NCBI RefSeq assembly: GCF_051401765.1
Contig: NW_027480535.1
Span: forward strand, 868,001-932,000
Source: Calliopsis andreniformis
Lineage: Eukaryota; Arthropoda; Insecta; Hymenoptera; Andrenidae
Reading direction: 5' to 3'
DNA length: 64,000 bases
A program made the translations under genes and the position numbers. Below, piece by piece: positions 50,978 to 62,990 of this stretch. A model generated the notes under the pieces. The model did not search any database. It saw nothing but the letters and a program-made list of their open reading frames with translations, and was not told the origin of the DNA. The stretch's first letter is position 1. Each line of letters opens with the position of its first letter.

Positions 50978-52526
50978 GAGGATTGAGGGTTGAAGATTGA
51001 TTATTGAGGATTGAAGATTGAAGATTGAGGATTGAGGAATGAGGATTGAGGATGAGGGCTGAGGGTTGAGGATTGAGGTTTGAGGATTGAGGACTGAGGA
51101 TTGAGGATTGAGGATTGATGATTGAGTATTGAGGATTGAAGATTGAGGATTGAGGATTGAGGATTGAGGATTGAGGATTGAAGATTGAGGATTGGGGGAC
51201 TGAGTGTTGAGGGTTGAGTGATGAGAATTGATGTTTGTGGATAGAGACTTAAAGATAGCAGGTTGAGTATTGAGTATTGAAAACTGTGAATTGATGATAT
51301 TCTATTGAGGATTGAGAATTGACAACTGATTTTTGAGCACTGAGGTCTGAAGATTGAGGATTCAGGATTGTTGATTCAGGATTGAGGTTTGAGTACTGAG
51401 GATTGAGGATTGAGGATTGAGGATTGAGGATTGAGGATTGAGGATTGAGGATTGAGGATTGAAGATTGAGGATTGGGTATTGCTGACTGAACATTGAGGA
51501 TTGAGGGTTGAGGATTGAGTATTGAGGATTGAGGACTGAAGATTGAATATTGATGATTGAAGATTGAGGATTGAGGATTGAGGGCTGTGGATTGAGGACG
51601 AGGACTGAGGGTTCAGTATTGATGTCTGAGGTCTGAGGATTGAGGATTGAGGATTGAGGATTGAAGATTGAGTATTGAGGTTTGAAGATTGAGGATTTTG
51701 GATTGAGGATTGAGGATTGAGTATTGAAGATTGAGGATTGTGGATTGAGGATTCAGTATTGAGGATTGAGAATTGAGGATAGACGATTGAAGGTTGAGTA
51801 TTGAGGATTGAAGATTGAGGATTGAGGATTGAGGATTGAGGATTGACTATGAGGGCTGATGGTTGAGGATTGAGGTTTGAGGGCTGAGGGCTGAGGGCTG
51901 AGGATTGAGGATTGAGAATTGAGGATTGAGGATTGAGGATTGAAGATTGAGGATTGGGTATTGAGGATCGAAGACTGAGGATTGAGGATTGAGGATTGAG
52001 GATTGAGGATTGAAGATTGAGGATTGAGGATTGAGGATTGAGGATTGAGGATTGAGTATTGAGGATTGAAGATTGAGAATTGAGGATTCAGGATTGAGGA
52101 TTGAGTATTGAGGATTGTGAATTGAGGATTGAGTGTTGAAGATTGTGTATTCAGGATTGAAGGTTGAGGATTGAGGATTGAGGATTGAGGACTGACGATG
52201 AGGGCTGAGGGTTGAGGATAGAGGTTTGAGGACTGAGGACTGAGGATTGAGGATTGAGAGTTGAGGATTGAGGATTGAGGATTGAAGATTGAGGATTGGG
52301 TATTGAGGATTGAAGAATGAGGATTGAGGATTGAGGACTGAGGACTGAGGATTGAAGATTGAGAATTGAGGATTGAGGATTGAGGATTGAGTATTGAAGA
52401 TTGAGTATTGAGGATTGAATGTAGGGGATTGAGGGTTGAGGATTGAGGATTGAGGATTGAAGATTGAGGACAGGGGACTGAGTATTGAGGGTTGAATGAT
52501 GAGAATTGGTGTTTGTGGATAGAGAT
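50829..52526 (+). repeat. HOR-B unit 3 (1,698 bp), inserted between C copies
   Basis: Cores at 50829 (c) and 51249 (b) and an E element at 51598. The ggattgttgattc in its b core ties it to unit 1 at 40115 and not to the adjacent b cores at 47594 or 54225. The private agacgattg at about 51780 is shared with the next unit only. Confidence 0.9.
51188..51397 (+). repeat. Core, class b (anchor 51249)
   Basis: Carries ggattgttgattc, as at 40535. Confidence 0.9.
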
Positions 52527-52675
52527 TTAAAGATTGCAGATTGAGTATTGAGTATTGAAAACCGTGAATTGATGATATTCTATTGAGGATTGTGAATTTA
52601 CAACTGATTGTTGAGGGCTGGGGGCTGAAAATTGAGGATTCAGGATTGTTGATTCAGGATTGAGGTTTGAGTACT
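52466..52675 (+). repeat. Core, c/b chimera (anchor 52527)
   Basis: Class c (aaaaccgtg, gggctgggggctgaaa) up to about 52630, class b (ttgattcagg, gagtactg) from about 52648. The switch lies in the 18 identical bases between. Confidence 0.92.
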
Positions 52676-53804
52676 GAGGATTGAGGATTGAGGATTGAGG
52701 ATTGAGGATTGAGGATTGAGGATTGAGGATTGAGGATTGAAGATTGAGGATTGGGTATTGCTGACTGAACATTGAGGATTGAGGATTGAGGATTGAGTAT
52801 TGAGGATTGAGGACTGAAGATTGAATATTGATGATTGAAGATTGAGGATTGAGGATTGAGGGCTGTGGATTGAGGACGAGGACTGAGGGTTCAGTATTGA
52901 TGTCTGAGGTCTGAGGATTGAGGATTGAGGATTGAGGATTGAAGATTGAGTATTGAGGTTTGAAGATTGAGGATTTTGGATTGAGGATTGAGGATTGAGT
53001 ATTGAAGATTGAGGATTGTGGATTGAGGATTCAGTATTGAGGATTGAGAATTGAGGATAGACGATTGAAGGTTGAGTATTGAGGATTGAAGATTGAGGAT
53101 TGAGGATTGAGGATTGAGGATTGACTATGAGGGCTGATGGTTGAGGATTGAGGTTTGAGGGCTGAGGGCTGAGGGCTGAGGATTGAGGATTGAGAATTGA
53201 GGATTGAGGATTGAGGATTGAAGATTGAGGATTGGGTATTGAGGATCGAAGACTGAGGATTGAGGATTGAGGATTGAGGATTGAGGATTGAAGATTGAGG
53301 ATTGAGGATTGAGGATTGAGGATTGAGGATTGAGTATTGAGGATTGAAGATTGAGAATTGAGGATTCAGGATTGAGGATTGAGTATTGAGGATTGTGAAT
53401 TGAGGATTGAGTGTTGAAGATTGTGTATTCAGGATTGAAGGTTGAGGATTGAGGATTGAGGATTGAGGACTGACGATGAGGGCTGAGGGTTGAGGATAGA
53501 GGTTTGAGGACTGAGGACTGAGGATTGAGGATTGAGAGTTGAGGATTGAGGATTGAGGATTGAAGATTGAGGATTGGGTATTGAGGATTGAAGAATGAGG
53601 ATTGAGGATTGAGGACTGAGGACTGAGGATTGAAGATTGAGAATTGAGGATTGAGGATTGAGGATTGAGTATTGAAGATTGAGTATTGAGGATTGAATGT
53701 AGGGGATTGAGGGTTGAGGATTGAGGATTGAGGATTGAAGATTGAGGACAGGGGACTGAGTATTGAGGGTTGAATGATGAGAATTGGTGTTTGTGGATAG
53801 AGAT
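52527..53804 (+). repeat. HOR-B' unit (1,278 bp) with a fused c/b core
   Basis: It equals a B unit minus exactly 420 bp, the distance between the c and b cores. The single core begins as class c and ends as class b (see the 52466 entry). The rest, including the E element at 52876 and agacgattg at about 53060, matches unit 3. Confidence 0.9.
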
Positions 53805-53953
53805 TTAAAGATTGCAGATTGAGTATTGAGTATTGAAAACCGTGAATTGATGATATTCTATTGAGGATTGTGAATTTACAACTGATTGTTGAGGGCTGGG
53901 GGCTGAAAATTGAGGATTCAGGATTGAGGATTCAGAATTGAGGTTTGAGGACT
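53744..53953 (+). repeat. Core, class c (anchor 53805)
   Basis: First core of HOR-C copy 3. Confidence 0.9.
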
Positions 53954-54163
53954 GAGGATTGAGGGTTGAAGATTGATTATTGAGGATTGAAGATTGAAGA
54001 TTGAGGATTGAGGAATGAGGATTGAGGATGAGGGCTGAGGGTTGAGGATTGAGGTTTGAGGATTGAGGACTGAGGATTGAGGATTGAGGATTGATGATTG
54101 AGTATTGAGGATTGAAGATTGAGGATTGAGGATTGAGGATTGAGGATTGAGGATTGAAGATTG

Positions 54164-54373
54164 AGGATTGGGGGACTGAGTGTTGAGGGTTGAGTGATGA
54201 GAATTGATGTTTGTGGATAGAGACTTAAAGATAGCAGGTTGAGTATTGAGTATTGAAAACTGTGAATTGATGATATTCTATTGAGGATTGAGAATTGACA
54301 ACTGATTTTTGAGCACTGAGGTCTGAAGATTGAGGATTCAGGATTGAGGATTCAGGATTGAGGTTTGAGTACT
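54164..54373 (+). repeat. Core, class b (anchor 54225)
   Basis: Standard class b with ggattgaggattc. Confidence 0.9.
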
Positions 54374-56259
54374 GAGGATTGAGGATTGAGGATTGAGGAT
54401 TGAGGATTGAGGATTGAGGATTGAGGATTGAGGATTGAAGATTGAGGATTGGGTATTGCTGACTGAACATTGAGGATTGAGGATTGAGGATTGAGTATTG
54501 AGGATTGAGGACTGAAGATTGAATATTGATGATTGAAGATTGAGGATTGAGGATTGAGGACTGTGGATTGAGGACGAGGACTGAGGGTTCAGTATTGATG
54601 TCTGAGGTCTGAGGATTGAGGATTGAGGATTGAGGATTGAAGATTGAGTATTGAGGTTTGAAGATTGAGGATTTTGGATTGAGGATTGAGGATTGAGTAT
54701 TGAAGATTGAGGATTGTGGATTGAGGATTGACGATTGAGGATTCAGTATTGAGGATTGAGAATTGAGGATAGAGGATTGAAGGTTGAGTATTGAGGATTG
54801 AAGATTGAGGATTGAGGATTGAGGATTGAGGATTGACTATGAGGGATGATGGTTGAGGATTGAGGTTTGAGGGCTGAGGGCTGAGGGCTGAGGATTGAGG
54901 ATTGAGAATTGAGGATTGAGGATTGAGGATTGAAGATTGAGGATTGGGTATTGAGGATCGAAGACTGAGGATTGAGGATTGAGGAATGAGGATTGAGGAT
55001 TGAAGATTGAGGATTGAGGATTGAGGATTGAGGATTGAAGATTGAGTATTGAGGATTGTAGATTGAGGATTGAGGATTGAGGATTGATGATTGAGTATTG
55101 AGGATTGAAGATTGAGGATTGAGGATTGAGGATTGAGGACTGAGGATTGATGATTGTGGATTGATGATTGAGTATTGAGGATTGAAGATTGAGGATTGAG
55201 GATTGAGGATTAAGGATTGAGTGTTGAGGATTGAGAATTGAGGATTGAGGGTTGAAGATTGTGTATTCAGGATTGAAGGCTGAGGATTGAGGATTGAGGA
55301 TTGAGGATTGACGATGAGGGCTGAGGGTTGAGGATTGAGGTTTGAGGACCGAGGACTGAGGATTGAGGATTGAGAATTGAGGATTGAGGATTGAGGATTG
55401 AGGCTTGAAGATTGAGGATTGGGTATTGAGGATTGAAGTATGAGGATTGAGGATTGAGGACTGAGGATTGGGGATTGAAGATTGAGGACTGAGGATTGAG
55501 GATTGAGGATTGAGGAGTGAGGATTGAGAATTGAAGATTGAGTATTGAGGTTTGAAGATTGAGGATTTTGGATTGAGGATTGAGGATTGAGTATTGAACA
55601 TTGAGGATTGGGGATTGAGGATTGACGATTGAGGATTCAGTATTGAGGATTGAGAATTGAGGATTGAGGATTGAAGGTTGAGTATTGAGGATTGAAGATT
55701 GAGGATTGAGGATTGAGTATTGAGGATTGACTATTAGGGCTGAGGGTTGAGGATTGAGGTTTGAGGACTGAGGACTGAGGGTTGAGGATTGAGAATTGAG
55801 GATTGGGGATTGAGGATTGAAGATTGAGGATTGGGTATTGAGGATCGAAGACTGAGGATTGACGATTGAGGATTGAGGATTGAGGATTGAAGATTGAGGA
55901 TTGAGGATTGAGGATTGAGGATTGAGGATTGAAGATTGAGTATTGAGGATTGAAGATTGAGGATTGAGGATTGAGGATTGAGGATTGAGGACTGAGGATT
56001 GATGATTGAGGTTTGATGATTGAGTATTGAGGATTGAAGATTGAGGATTGAGGATTGAGGATTGAGGATTGAGTTTTGAGGATTGAGAATTGAGGATTGA
56101 GGGTTGAAGATTGTGTATACAGGATTGAAGATTGAGGATTGAGGATTGAAGATTGAGGATTGAGGATTGAGGATTGAGGATTGAGTATTGAAGATTGAGT
56201 ATTGAGGATTGAATGTAGGGGATTGAGGGTTGAGGATTGAGGATTGAGGATTGAAGATT

Positions 56260-56469
56260 GAGGACTGGGGACTGAGTATTTAGTGTTGAGTGATGAGAAT
56301 TGGTGTTTGTGGATAGAGATTTAAAGATTGCAGATTGAGTATTGAGTATTGAAAACTGTGAATTGATGATACTCTATTGAGGATTGAGAATTTACAACTG
56401 ATTGTTGAGGACTGAGGTCTGAAGATTGAGGATTCAGGATTGAGGATCCAGGATTGAGGTTTGAGGACT
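56260..56469 (+). repeat. Core, class a (anchor 56321)
   Basis: Equivalent of 49689 at 6,632 bp, with gagtatttagtgttg. Confidence 0.9.
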
Positions 56470-57084
56470 GAGGATTGAGGATTGAGGATTGAGGATTGAG
56501 GATTGAGGATTGAGGATTGAGGATTGAGGATTGGGGATTGAAGATTGAGGATTGGGTATTGCGTATTGAACATTGAGGATTGAGGATAGAGGATTCAGGA
56601 TTGAGGATTGGGTATTGAGGATTGAAGACTGAGGATTGAGGATTGAGGATTGAGGGTTGAGGATTGAAGATTGAGGATTGAGGATAGAGGATTGAGGATT
56701 GAAGATTGAGTATTGAGGATTGAAGATTGAGGGTTGAGGATTGAGGATTGAGGATTGAGTATTGTGGATTGAGAATTGAGGATTGAGGGTTGAAGATTGT
56801 GTATTCAGGATTGAAGGTTGAGGATTGAGGATTGAGGATTGAGGATTGACGATGAGGGCTGAGGGTTGAGGATTGAGGTTTGAGGACTGAGGACTGAGGA
56901 TTAAGGATTGAGAATTGAGGATTGATGATTGAGGATTGAAGATTGAGGATTGGGTATTGAGGATTGAAGAATGAGAATTGAGGATTGAGGACTGAGGATT
57001 GAGGATTGAAGATTGAGGATTGAGGATTGAGGATTGAGGATTGAGTATTGAAGATTGAGTATTGAGGATTGAGGATTGAAGATT

Positions 57085-57294
57085 GAGGACTGGGGACTGA
57101 GTATTGAGCGTTGAGTGATGAGAATTGGTGTTTGTGGATAGAGATTTAAAGATTGCAGATTGAGTATTGAGTATTGAAAACTGTGAATTGATGATATTCT
57201 ATTGAGGATTGAGAATTTACAACTGATTGTTGAGGACTGAGGTCTGAAGATTGAGGATTCAGGATTGAGGATCCAGGATTGAGGTTTGAGGACT
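57085..57294 (+). repeat. Core, class a (anchor 57146)
   Basis: Equivalent of 50514, with gagcgttgag; last core of the B/C domain. Confidence 0.9.
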
Positions 57295-57630
57295 GAGGAT
57301 TGAGGTTTGAGGATTGAGGATTGAGGATTGGGGATTGAAGATTGAGGATTGGGTATTGCGTATTGAACATTGAGGATTGAGGATTGAGGATTGAGGATTG
57401 AGGATTGGGTATTGAGGATTGAAGACTGAGGATTGAGGATTGAGGATTGAGGATTGAGGATTGAGGATTGTGGATTGAGGATTGAGGAGTGAAGATTGAG
57501 TATTGAGGATTGAAGGTTGAGGATTGAGGATTGAGTATTGGGGATTGAGGATTGAAGATTGAGGATTGTGGATTCAGGATTAAAGATTGAGTATTGAGGA
57601 TTGAAGATTGAGAATTGAGGATTGAGGATT

Positions 57631-57840
57631 GAACATTGAGGACTGAGTGTTGAGGGTTGAGTGATGAGAATTGATGTTTGTGGATGGAGATTTGAAGAAT
57701 GCAGATTAAGTATTGAGTATTGAAAGCTGTGAATTGACGATATTCTATTGGGTATTGAGGATTGTCACCTGATTGTTGAGGACTGAGGGCTGAAGATTGA
57801 GGATTCAGGATTGAGGATTCAGAATTGAGGTTTGAGGACT
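57631..57840 (+). repeat. Core, class h (anchor 57692)
   Basis: gatggagatttgaagaatgc, gattaag, attctattgggtatt and attgtcacctg; the most diverged class. Confidence 0.82.
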
Positions 57841-58140
57841 GAGGATTGAGGATTGAGGATTGAAGATTGAGTATTGAGGATTGAAGATTGAGGATTGAGG
57901 ATTGAGGATTGAGGATTGAGGATTGAGGATGATGGCTGAGGGTTGAGGATTGAGGTTTAATGACTGAGGACTGAGGATTGAGGATTGAGAATTGAGGATT
58001 GTGGATCGAGGATTGAAGATTGAGGATTGAAGAATGAGGATTGAGGATTGAGGATTGAGGATTGAGGATTGAGGATTGAAGATTGAGTATTGCGGATTGA
58101 AGATTGATGATTGAGGATTGTGGATTGAGGATTGAGGATT

Positions 58141-58350
58141 GAACATTGAGGACTGAGTGTTGAGGGTTGAGTGATGAGAATTGGTGTTTGTGGATAGAGG
58201 TTTGAAGATTGCAGATTGAGCATTGAGTATTGAAGACTGTGAATGCAGGATATTCTATTGAGGATTGAGTATTGACAACTGATTGTTGAGGGCTGAGGGC
58301 TGAAAATTGAGGATTCAGGATTGAGGATTCTGAATTGAGGTTTGAGGACT
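58141..58350 (+). repeat. Core, singleton form (anchor 58202)
   Basis: gaggtttgaagatt, gagcatt, gaagactgtgaatgcagg and ggattctgaatt; 3' half c'-like. Confidence 0.8.
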
Positions 58351-58425
58351 GAGGATTGAGGGTTGAAGATTGATTATTGAGGATTGAGGATTGAAGATTG
58401 AGGATTGAGGAATGAGGATTGAGGA

Positions 58426-58680
58426 TTGGGGATTGAAGATTGAGGATTGGGTATTGCGTATTGAACATTGAGGATTGAGGATTGAGGATTGAGGATTGAG
58501 GATTGGGTATTGAGGATTGAGGATTGAGGATTGGGGATTGAAGATTGAGGATTGGGTATTGCGTATTGAACATTGAGGATTGAGGATTGAGGATTGAGGA
58601 TTGAGGATTGGGTATTGAGGATTGAAGACTGAGGATTGAGGATTGAGGATTGAGGATTGAGGATTGAGGATTGTGGATTG
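58426..58680 (+). repeat. Local tandem of 105-bp units (15 heptamers)
   Basis: The marker gggtatt-gcgtatt-gaacatt, which normally occurs once after a core, occurs twice here, at about 58449 and 58554, exactly 105 bp apart, with no core between. This is a short local duplication of the core tail. Confidence 0.75.
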
Positions 58681-59575
58681 AGGATTCAGGATTGAGGTTT
58701 GAGTACTGAGGATTGAGGATTGAGGATTGAGGATTGAGGATTGAGGATTGAGGATTGAAGATCGAGGATTGAAGATTGAGGATTGGGTATTGCTGACTGA
58801 ACATTGAGGATTGAGGATTGAGAATTGAGTATTGAGGATTGAGGACTGAAGGTTGAATATTGATGATTGAAGATTGAGGATTGAGGATTGAGGGCTGTGG
58901 ATTGAGAACGAGGACTGAGGGTTCAGCATTGATGTCTGAGGTCTGAGGATTGAGGATTGAGGATTGAGGATTGAAGATTGAGTATTGAGGTTTGAAGATT
59001 GAGGATTTTGGATTGAGGATTGAGGATTGAGTATTGAAGATTGAGGATTGGGGATTGAGGATTGACGATTGAGGATTCAGTATTGAGGATTGAGAATTGA
59101 GGATGGAGGATTGAAGGTTGAGTATTGAGGATTGAAGATTGAGGATTGAGGATTGAGGATTGAGGATTGACTATGAGGCCTGAGGGTTGAGGATTGAGGT
59201 TTGAGGACTGAGGACTGAGGATTGAGGATTGAGAATTGAGGATTGAGGATTGAGGATTGAAGATTGAGGATTGGGTATTGAGGGTCGAAGACTGAGGATT
59301 GAGGATTGAGGATTGAGGATTGAGGATCGAAGATTAAGGATTGAAGATTGAGGATTGGGTATTGAGGATCGAAGACTGAGGATTGAGGATTGAGGATTGA
59401 GGATTGAGGATTGAAGATTGAGGATTGAGGATTGAGGATTGAGGATTGAAGATTGAGTATTGAGGACTGAGGATTGATGATTGAGGATTGATGATTGAGT
59501 ATTGAGGATTGAAGATTGAGGATTGAGGATTAAGGATTGAGTGTTGAGGATTGAGAATTGAGGACTGAGGATTGA
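58681..59575 (+). repeat. Block duplicated from 38602-39490 (offset about 20.08 kb), with a truncated b core
   Basis: Starts inside a class b core (aggattcagg, gagtactg) whose 5' half is missing. Three rare markers keep a constant offset of 20,086 bp: gagaacgagg in the E element (58908 and 38822), gaggcctg (59177 and 39091) and ggattaagg (59527 and 39441). Before 58750 the offset is 20,079 bp, a one-heptamer difference. Confidence 0.85.
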
Positions 59576-60405
59576 GGATTGAGAATTGAGGATTGAGGAT
59601 TGAGGATTGAAGATTGAGGTTTGGGTATTGAGGATCGAAGACTGAGGATTGACGATTGAGGATTGAGGATTGAGGATTGAAGATTGAGGATTGGGGATTG
59701 AGGATTGACGATTGAGGATTCAGTATTGAGGATTGAGAATTGAGGATGGAGGATTGAAGGTTGAGTATTGAGGATTGAAGACTGAGGATTGAGGATTGAG
59801 GATTGAGTATTGAGGATTGAAGATTGAGGATTGTGGATTGAGGATTGAGGATTGAAGATTGAGTATTGAGGATTGAAGGTTGAGGATTGAGGATTGAGGA
59901 TTGATGATTGAGTATTGAGGATTGAAGATTGAGGATTGAGGATTGAGGATTGAGGACTGAGGATTGGTGATTGAGGATTGATGATTGAGTATTGAGGACT
60001 GAAGATTGAGGATTGAGGATTGAGGATTGAGGATTGAGGATTGAGTATTGAGGATTGAGAATTGAGGATTGAGGATTGAGGGTTGAAGATTGTGTATTCA
60101 GGATTGAAGATTGAGGATTGAGGATTGAGGATTGTGGATTGACGATGAGGGCTGAGGGTTGAGGATTGAGGTTTGAGGACTGAGGACTGAGGATTGAGGA
60201 TTCAGAATTGAGGATTGAGGATTGAGGATTGAAGATTGAGGATTGGGTATTGAGGATTGAAGAATGAGGATTGAGGATTGAGGACTGAGGATTGAGGATT
60301 GAAGATTGAGGATTGAGGATTGAGGATTGAGGATTGAAGATTGAGTATTGAGGATTGAAGGTAGGGGATTGAGGATTGAGGATTGAGGATTGAGGATTGA
60401 AGATT

Positions 60406-60615
60406 GAGGACTGGGGACTGAGTATTGAGGGCTGAGTGATGAGAATTGATGTTTGTGGATAGAGATTTAAAGATTGCAGATTGAGTATTGAGTATTGAAA
60501 ACTGTGAATTGATGATATTCTATTGAGGATTGAGAATTTACAACTGATTGTTGAGGACTGAGGTCTGAAGATTGAGGATTCAGGATTGAGGATCCAGGAT
60601 TGAGGATTGAGGATT
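60406..60615 (+). repeat. Core, class a (anchor 60467)
   Basis: gagggctgag and gaattgatg as in 24269; the gaggttt unit after GGATCC is replaced by plain gaggatt. Confidence 0.88.
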
Positions 60616-61276
60616 GAGGATTGAGGATTGAGGATTGAGTGTTGAGGATTGAGAATTGAGGATTGAGGATTGAAGGTTGAGTATTGAGGATTGAAGATTG
60701 AGGATTGAGGATTGAGGATTGAGGTTTGACTATGAGGGCTGAGGGTTGAGGATTGAGGTTTGAGGGCTGAGGACTGAGGATTGAGGATTGAGAATTGAGG
60801 ATTGAGGATTGAGGATTGAAGATTGAGGATTGGGTATTCAGGGTCGAAGACTGAGTATTGAGGATTGAGGATTGAGGATTGAGGATCGAAGATTAAGGAT
60901 TGAAGATTGAGGATTGGGTATTGAGGATCGAAGACTGAGGATTGAGGATTGAGGATTGAGGATTGAGGATTGAAGATTGAGGATTGAGGATTGAGGATTG
61001 AGGATTGAAGATTGAGTATTGAGGACTGAGGATTGATGATTGAGGATTGATGATTGAGTATTGAGGATTGAAGATTGAGGATTGAGGATTAAGGATTGAG
61101 TGTTGATTGAGAATTGAGGACTGAGGATTGAGGATTGAGAATTGAGGATTGAGGATTGAGGATTGAAGATTGAGGATTGGGTATTGAGGATCGAAGACTG
61201 AGGATTGACGATTGAGGATTGAGGATTGAGGATTGAAGATTGAGGATTGGGGATTGAGGATTGAGGATTGAAGATT

Positions 61277-61486
61277 GAGGACTGGGGACTGAGTATTGAG
61301 GGTTGAGTGATGAGAATTGGTGTTTGTGGATAGAGATTTAAAGATTGCAGATTGAGTATTGAGTATTGAAAACTGTGAATTGATGATATTCTATTGAGGA
61401 TCGAGAATTTACAACTGATTGTTGAGGACTGAGGTCTGAAGATTGAGGATTCAGGATTGAGGATCCAGGATTGAAGTTTGAGGACT
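61277..61486 (+). repeat. Core, class a (anchor 61338)
   Basis: Private ggatcgagaatt; gaagttt 3' end as in 7225. Confidence 0.88.
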
Positions 61487-62220
61487 GAGGATTGTGGATT
61501 GAGGATTGAGGATTGAGGATTGAGGATTGAGGATTGAGGATTGGTTATTGAGGATTGAAGGCTGAGGATTGAGGATTGAGGATTGAGTATTGAGGATTGA
61601 AGATTGAGGATTGTGGATTGAGGATTGAGGATTGAAGATTGAGTATTGAGGATTGAAGGTTGAGGATTGAGGATTGAGGATTGATGATTGAGTATTGAGG
61701 ATTGAAGATTGAGGATTGAGGATTGAGGATTGAGGACTGAGGATTGGTGATTGAGGATTGATGATTGAGTATTGAGGACTGAAGATTGAGGATTGAGGAT
61801 TGAGGATTGAAGATTGAGGATTGAGTATTGAGGATTGAGAATTGAGGATTGAGGATTGAGGGTTGAAGATTGTGTATTCAGGATTGAAGATTGAGGATTG
61901 AGGATTGAGGATTGTGGATTGACGATGAGGGCTGAGGGTTGAGGATTGAGGTTTGAGGACTGAGGACTGAGGATTGAGGATTCAGAATTGAGGATTGAGG
62001 ATTGAGGATTGAAGATTGAGGATTGGGTATTGAGGATTGAAGAATGGGGATTGAGGATTGAGGACTGAGGATTGAGGATTGAAGATTGAGGATTGAGGAT
62101 TGTGGATTGAGGATTGAAGATTGAGTATTGAGGATTGAAGGTAGGGGATTGAGGATTGAGGATTGAGGATTGAATGTAGGGGATTGAGGGTTGAGGATTG
62201 AGGATTGAGGATTGAAGATT

Positions 62221-62430
62221 GAGGACTGGGGACTGAGTATTGAGCGTTGAGGGATGAGAATTGGTGTTTGTGGATAGAGATTTAAAGATTGCAGATTGAG
62301 TATTGAGTATTGAAAACTGTGAATTGATGATATTCTATTGAGGATTGAGAATTTACAACTGATTGTTGAGGACTGAGGTCAGAAGATTGAGGATTCAGGA
62401 TTGAAGATCCAGGATTGAGGTTTGAGGACT
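62221..62430 (+). repeat. Core, class a, GGATCC lost (anchor 62282)
   Basis: gagcgttgagggatgag, gaggtcagaag and gaagatccagg, the last removing the GGATCC. Confidence 0.88.
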
Positions 62431-62780
62431 GAGGATTGAGGATTGAGGATTGAGGATTGAGGATTGGGGATTGAAGATTGAGGATTGGGTATTGCGTATT
62501 GAACATTGAGGATTGAGGATTGAGGATTGAGGATTGAGGATTGGGTATTGAGGATTGAAGACTGAGGATTGAACATTGAGGATTGAGGATTGAGGATTGA
62601 GGATTGAAGATTGAGGATTGTGGATTGAGGATTGAGGATTGAAGATTGAGTATTGAGGATTGAAGGTTGAGGATTGAGGATTGAGTATTGGGGATTGAGG
62701 ATTGAAGATTGAGGATTGTGGATTCAGGATTAAAGATTGAGTATTGAGGATTGAAGATTGAGAATTGAGGATTGAGGATT

Positions 62781-62990
62781 GAACATTGAGGACTGAGTGT
62801 TGAGGGTTGAGTGATGAGAATTGATGTTTGTGGATGGAGATTTGAAGAATGCAGATTAAGTATTGAGTATTGAAAGCTGTGAATTGACGATATTCTGTTG
62901 GGTATTGAGGATTGTCACCTGATTGTTGAGGACTGAGGGCTGAAGATTGAAGATTCAGGATTGAGGATTCAGAATTGAGGTTTGTGGACT
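62781..62990 (+). repeat. Core, class h (anchor 62842)
   Basis: Partner of 57692; attctgttggg replaces attctattggg. Confidence 0.82.

Larger units (their letters stand above)
53805..57380 (+). repeat. HOR-C copy 3 (about 3.58 kb, right end replaced)
   Basis: Cores at 53805 (c), 54225 (b), 56321 (a) and 57146 (a). It matches copy 2 from before 47174 to about 50750, over 3.5 kb, with few differences. Copy 2 is followed by gaggacagg and a c core; here that junction is replaced by the class h block from about 57380, marking the right edge of the B/C domain. Confidence 0.88.
57381..58425 (+). repeat. Class h block, copy 1 (partner about 62520-63560)
   Basis: Carries the diverged cores at 57692 and 58202. 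The partner cores are at 62842 and 63338, offsets of 5,150 and 5,136 bp (two heptamers of drift). Shared rare units include gattaag, gaagaat-gcagatt, and a gatgatggctg slip. The two copies have drifted apart more than the HOR-C copies. Confidence 0.82.
59576..62519 (+). repeat. Two interleaved duplicated blocks (offsets 1,559 and about 1,780 bp)
   Basis: Block X, marked by gaggatcga-agattaagg, lies at 59322 and 60881. Block Y, marked by tggtgattg, lies at 59965 and 61745 and resembles the left end of HOR-A. Their alternation suggests an X-Y pair that was duplicated and then trimmed. Cores are at 60467, 61338 and 62282. A rare three-base loss (tgttgattgag for tgttgaggattgag) occurs at about 61104. 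Confidence 0.75.
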
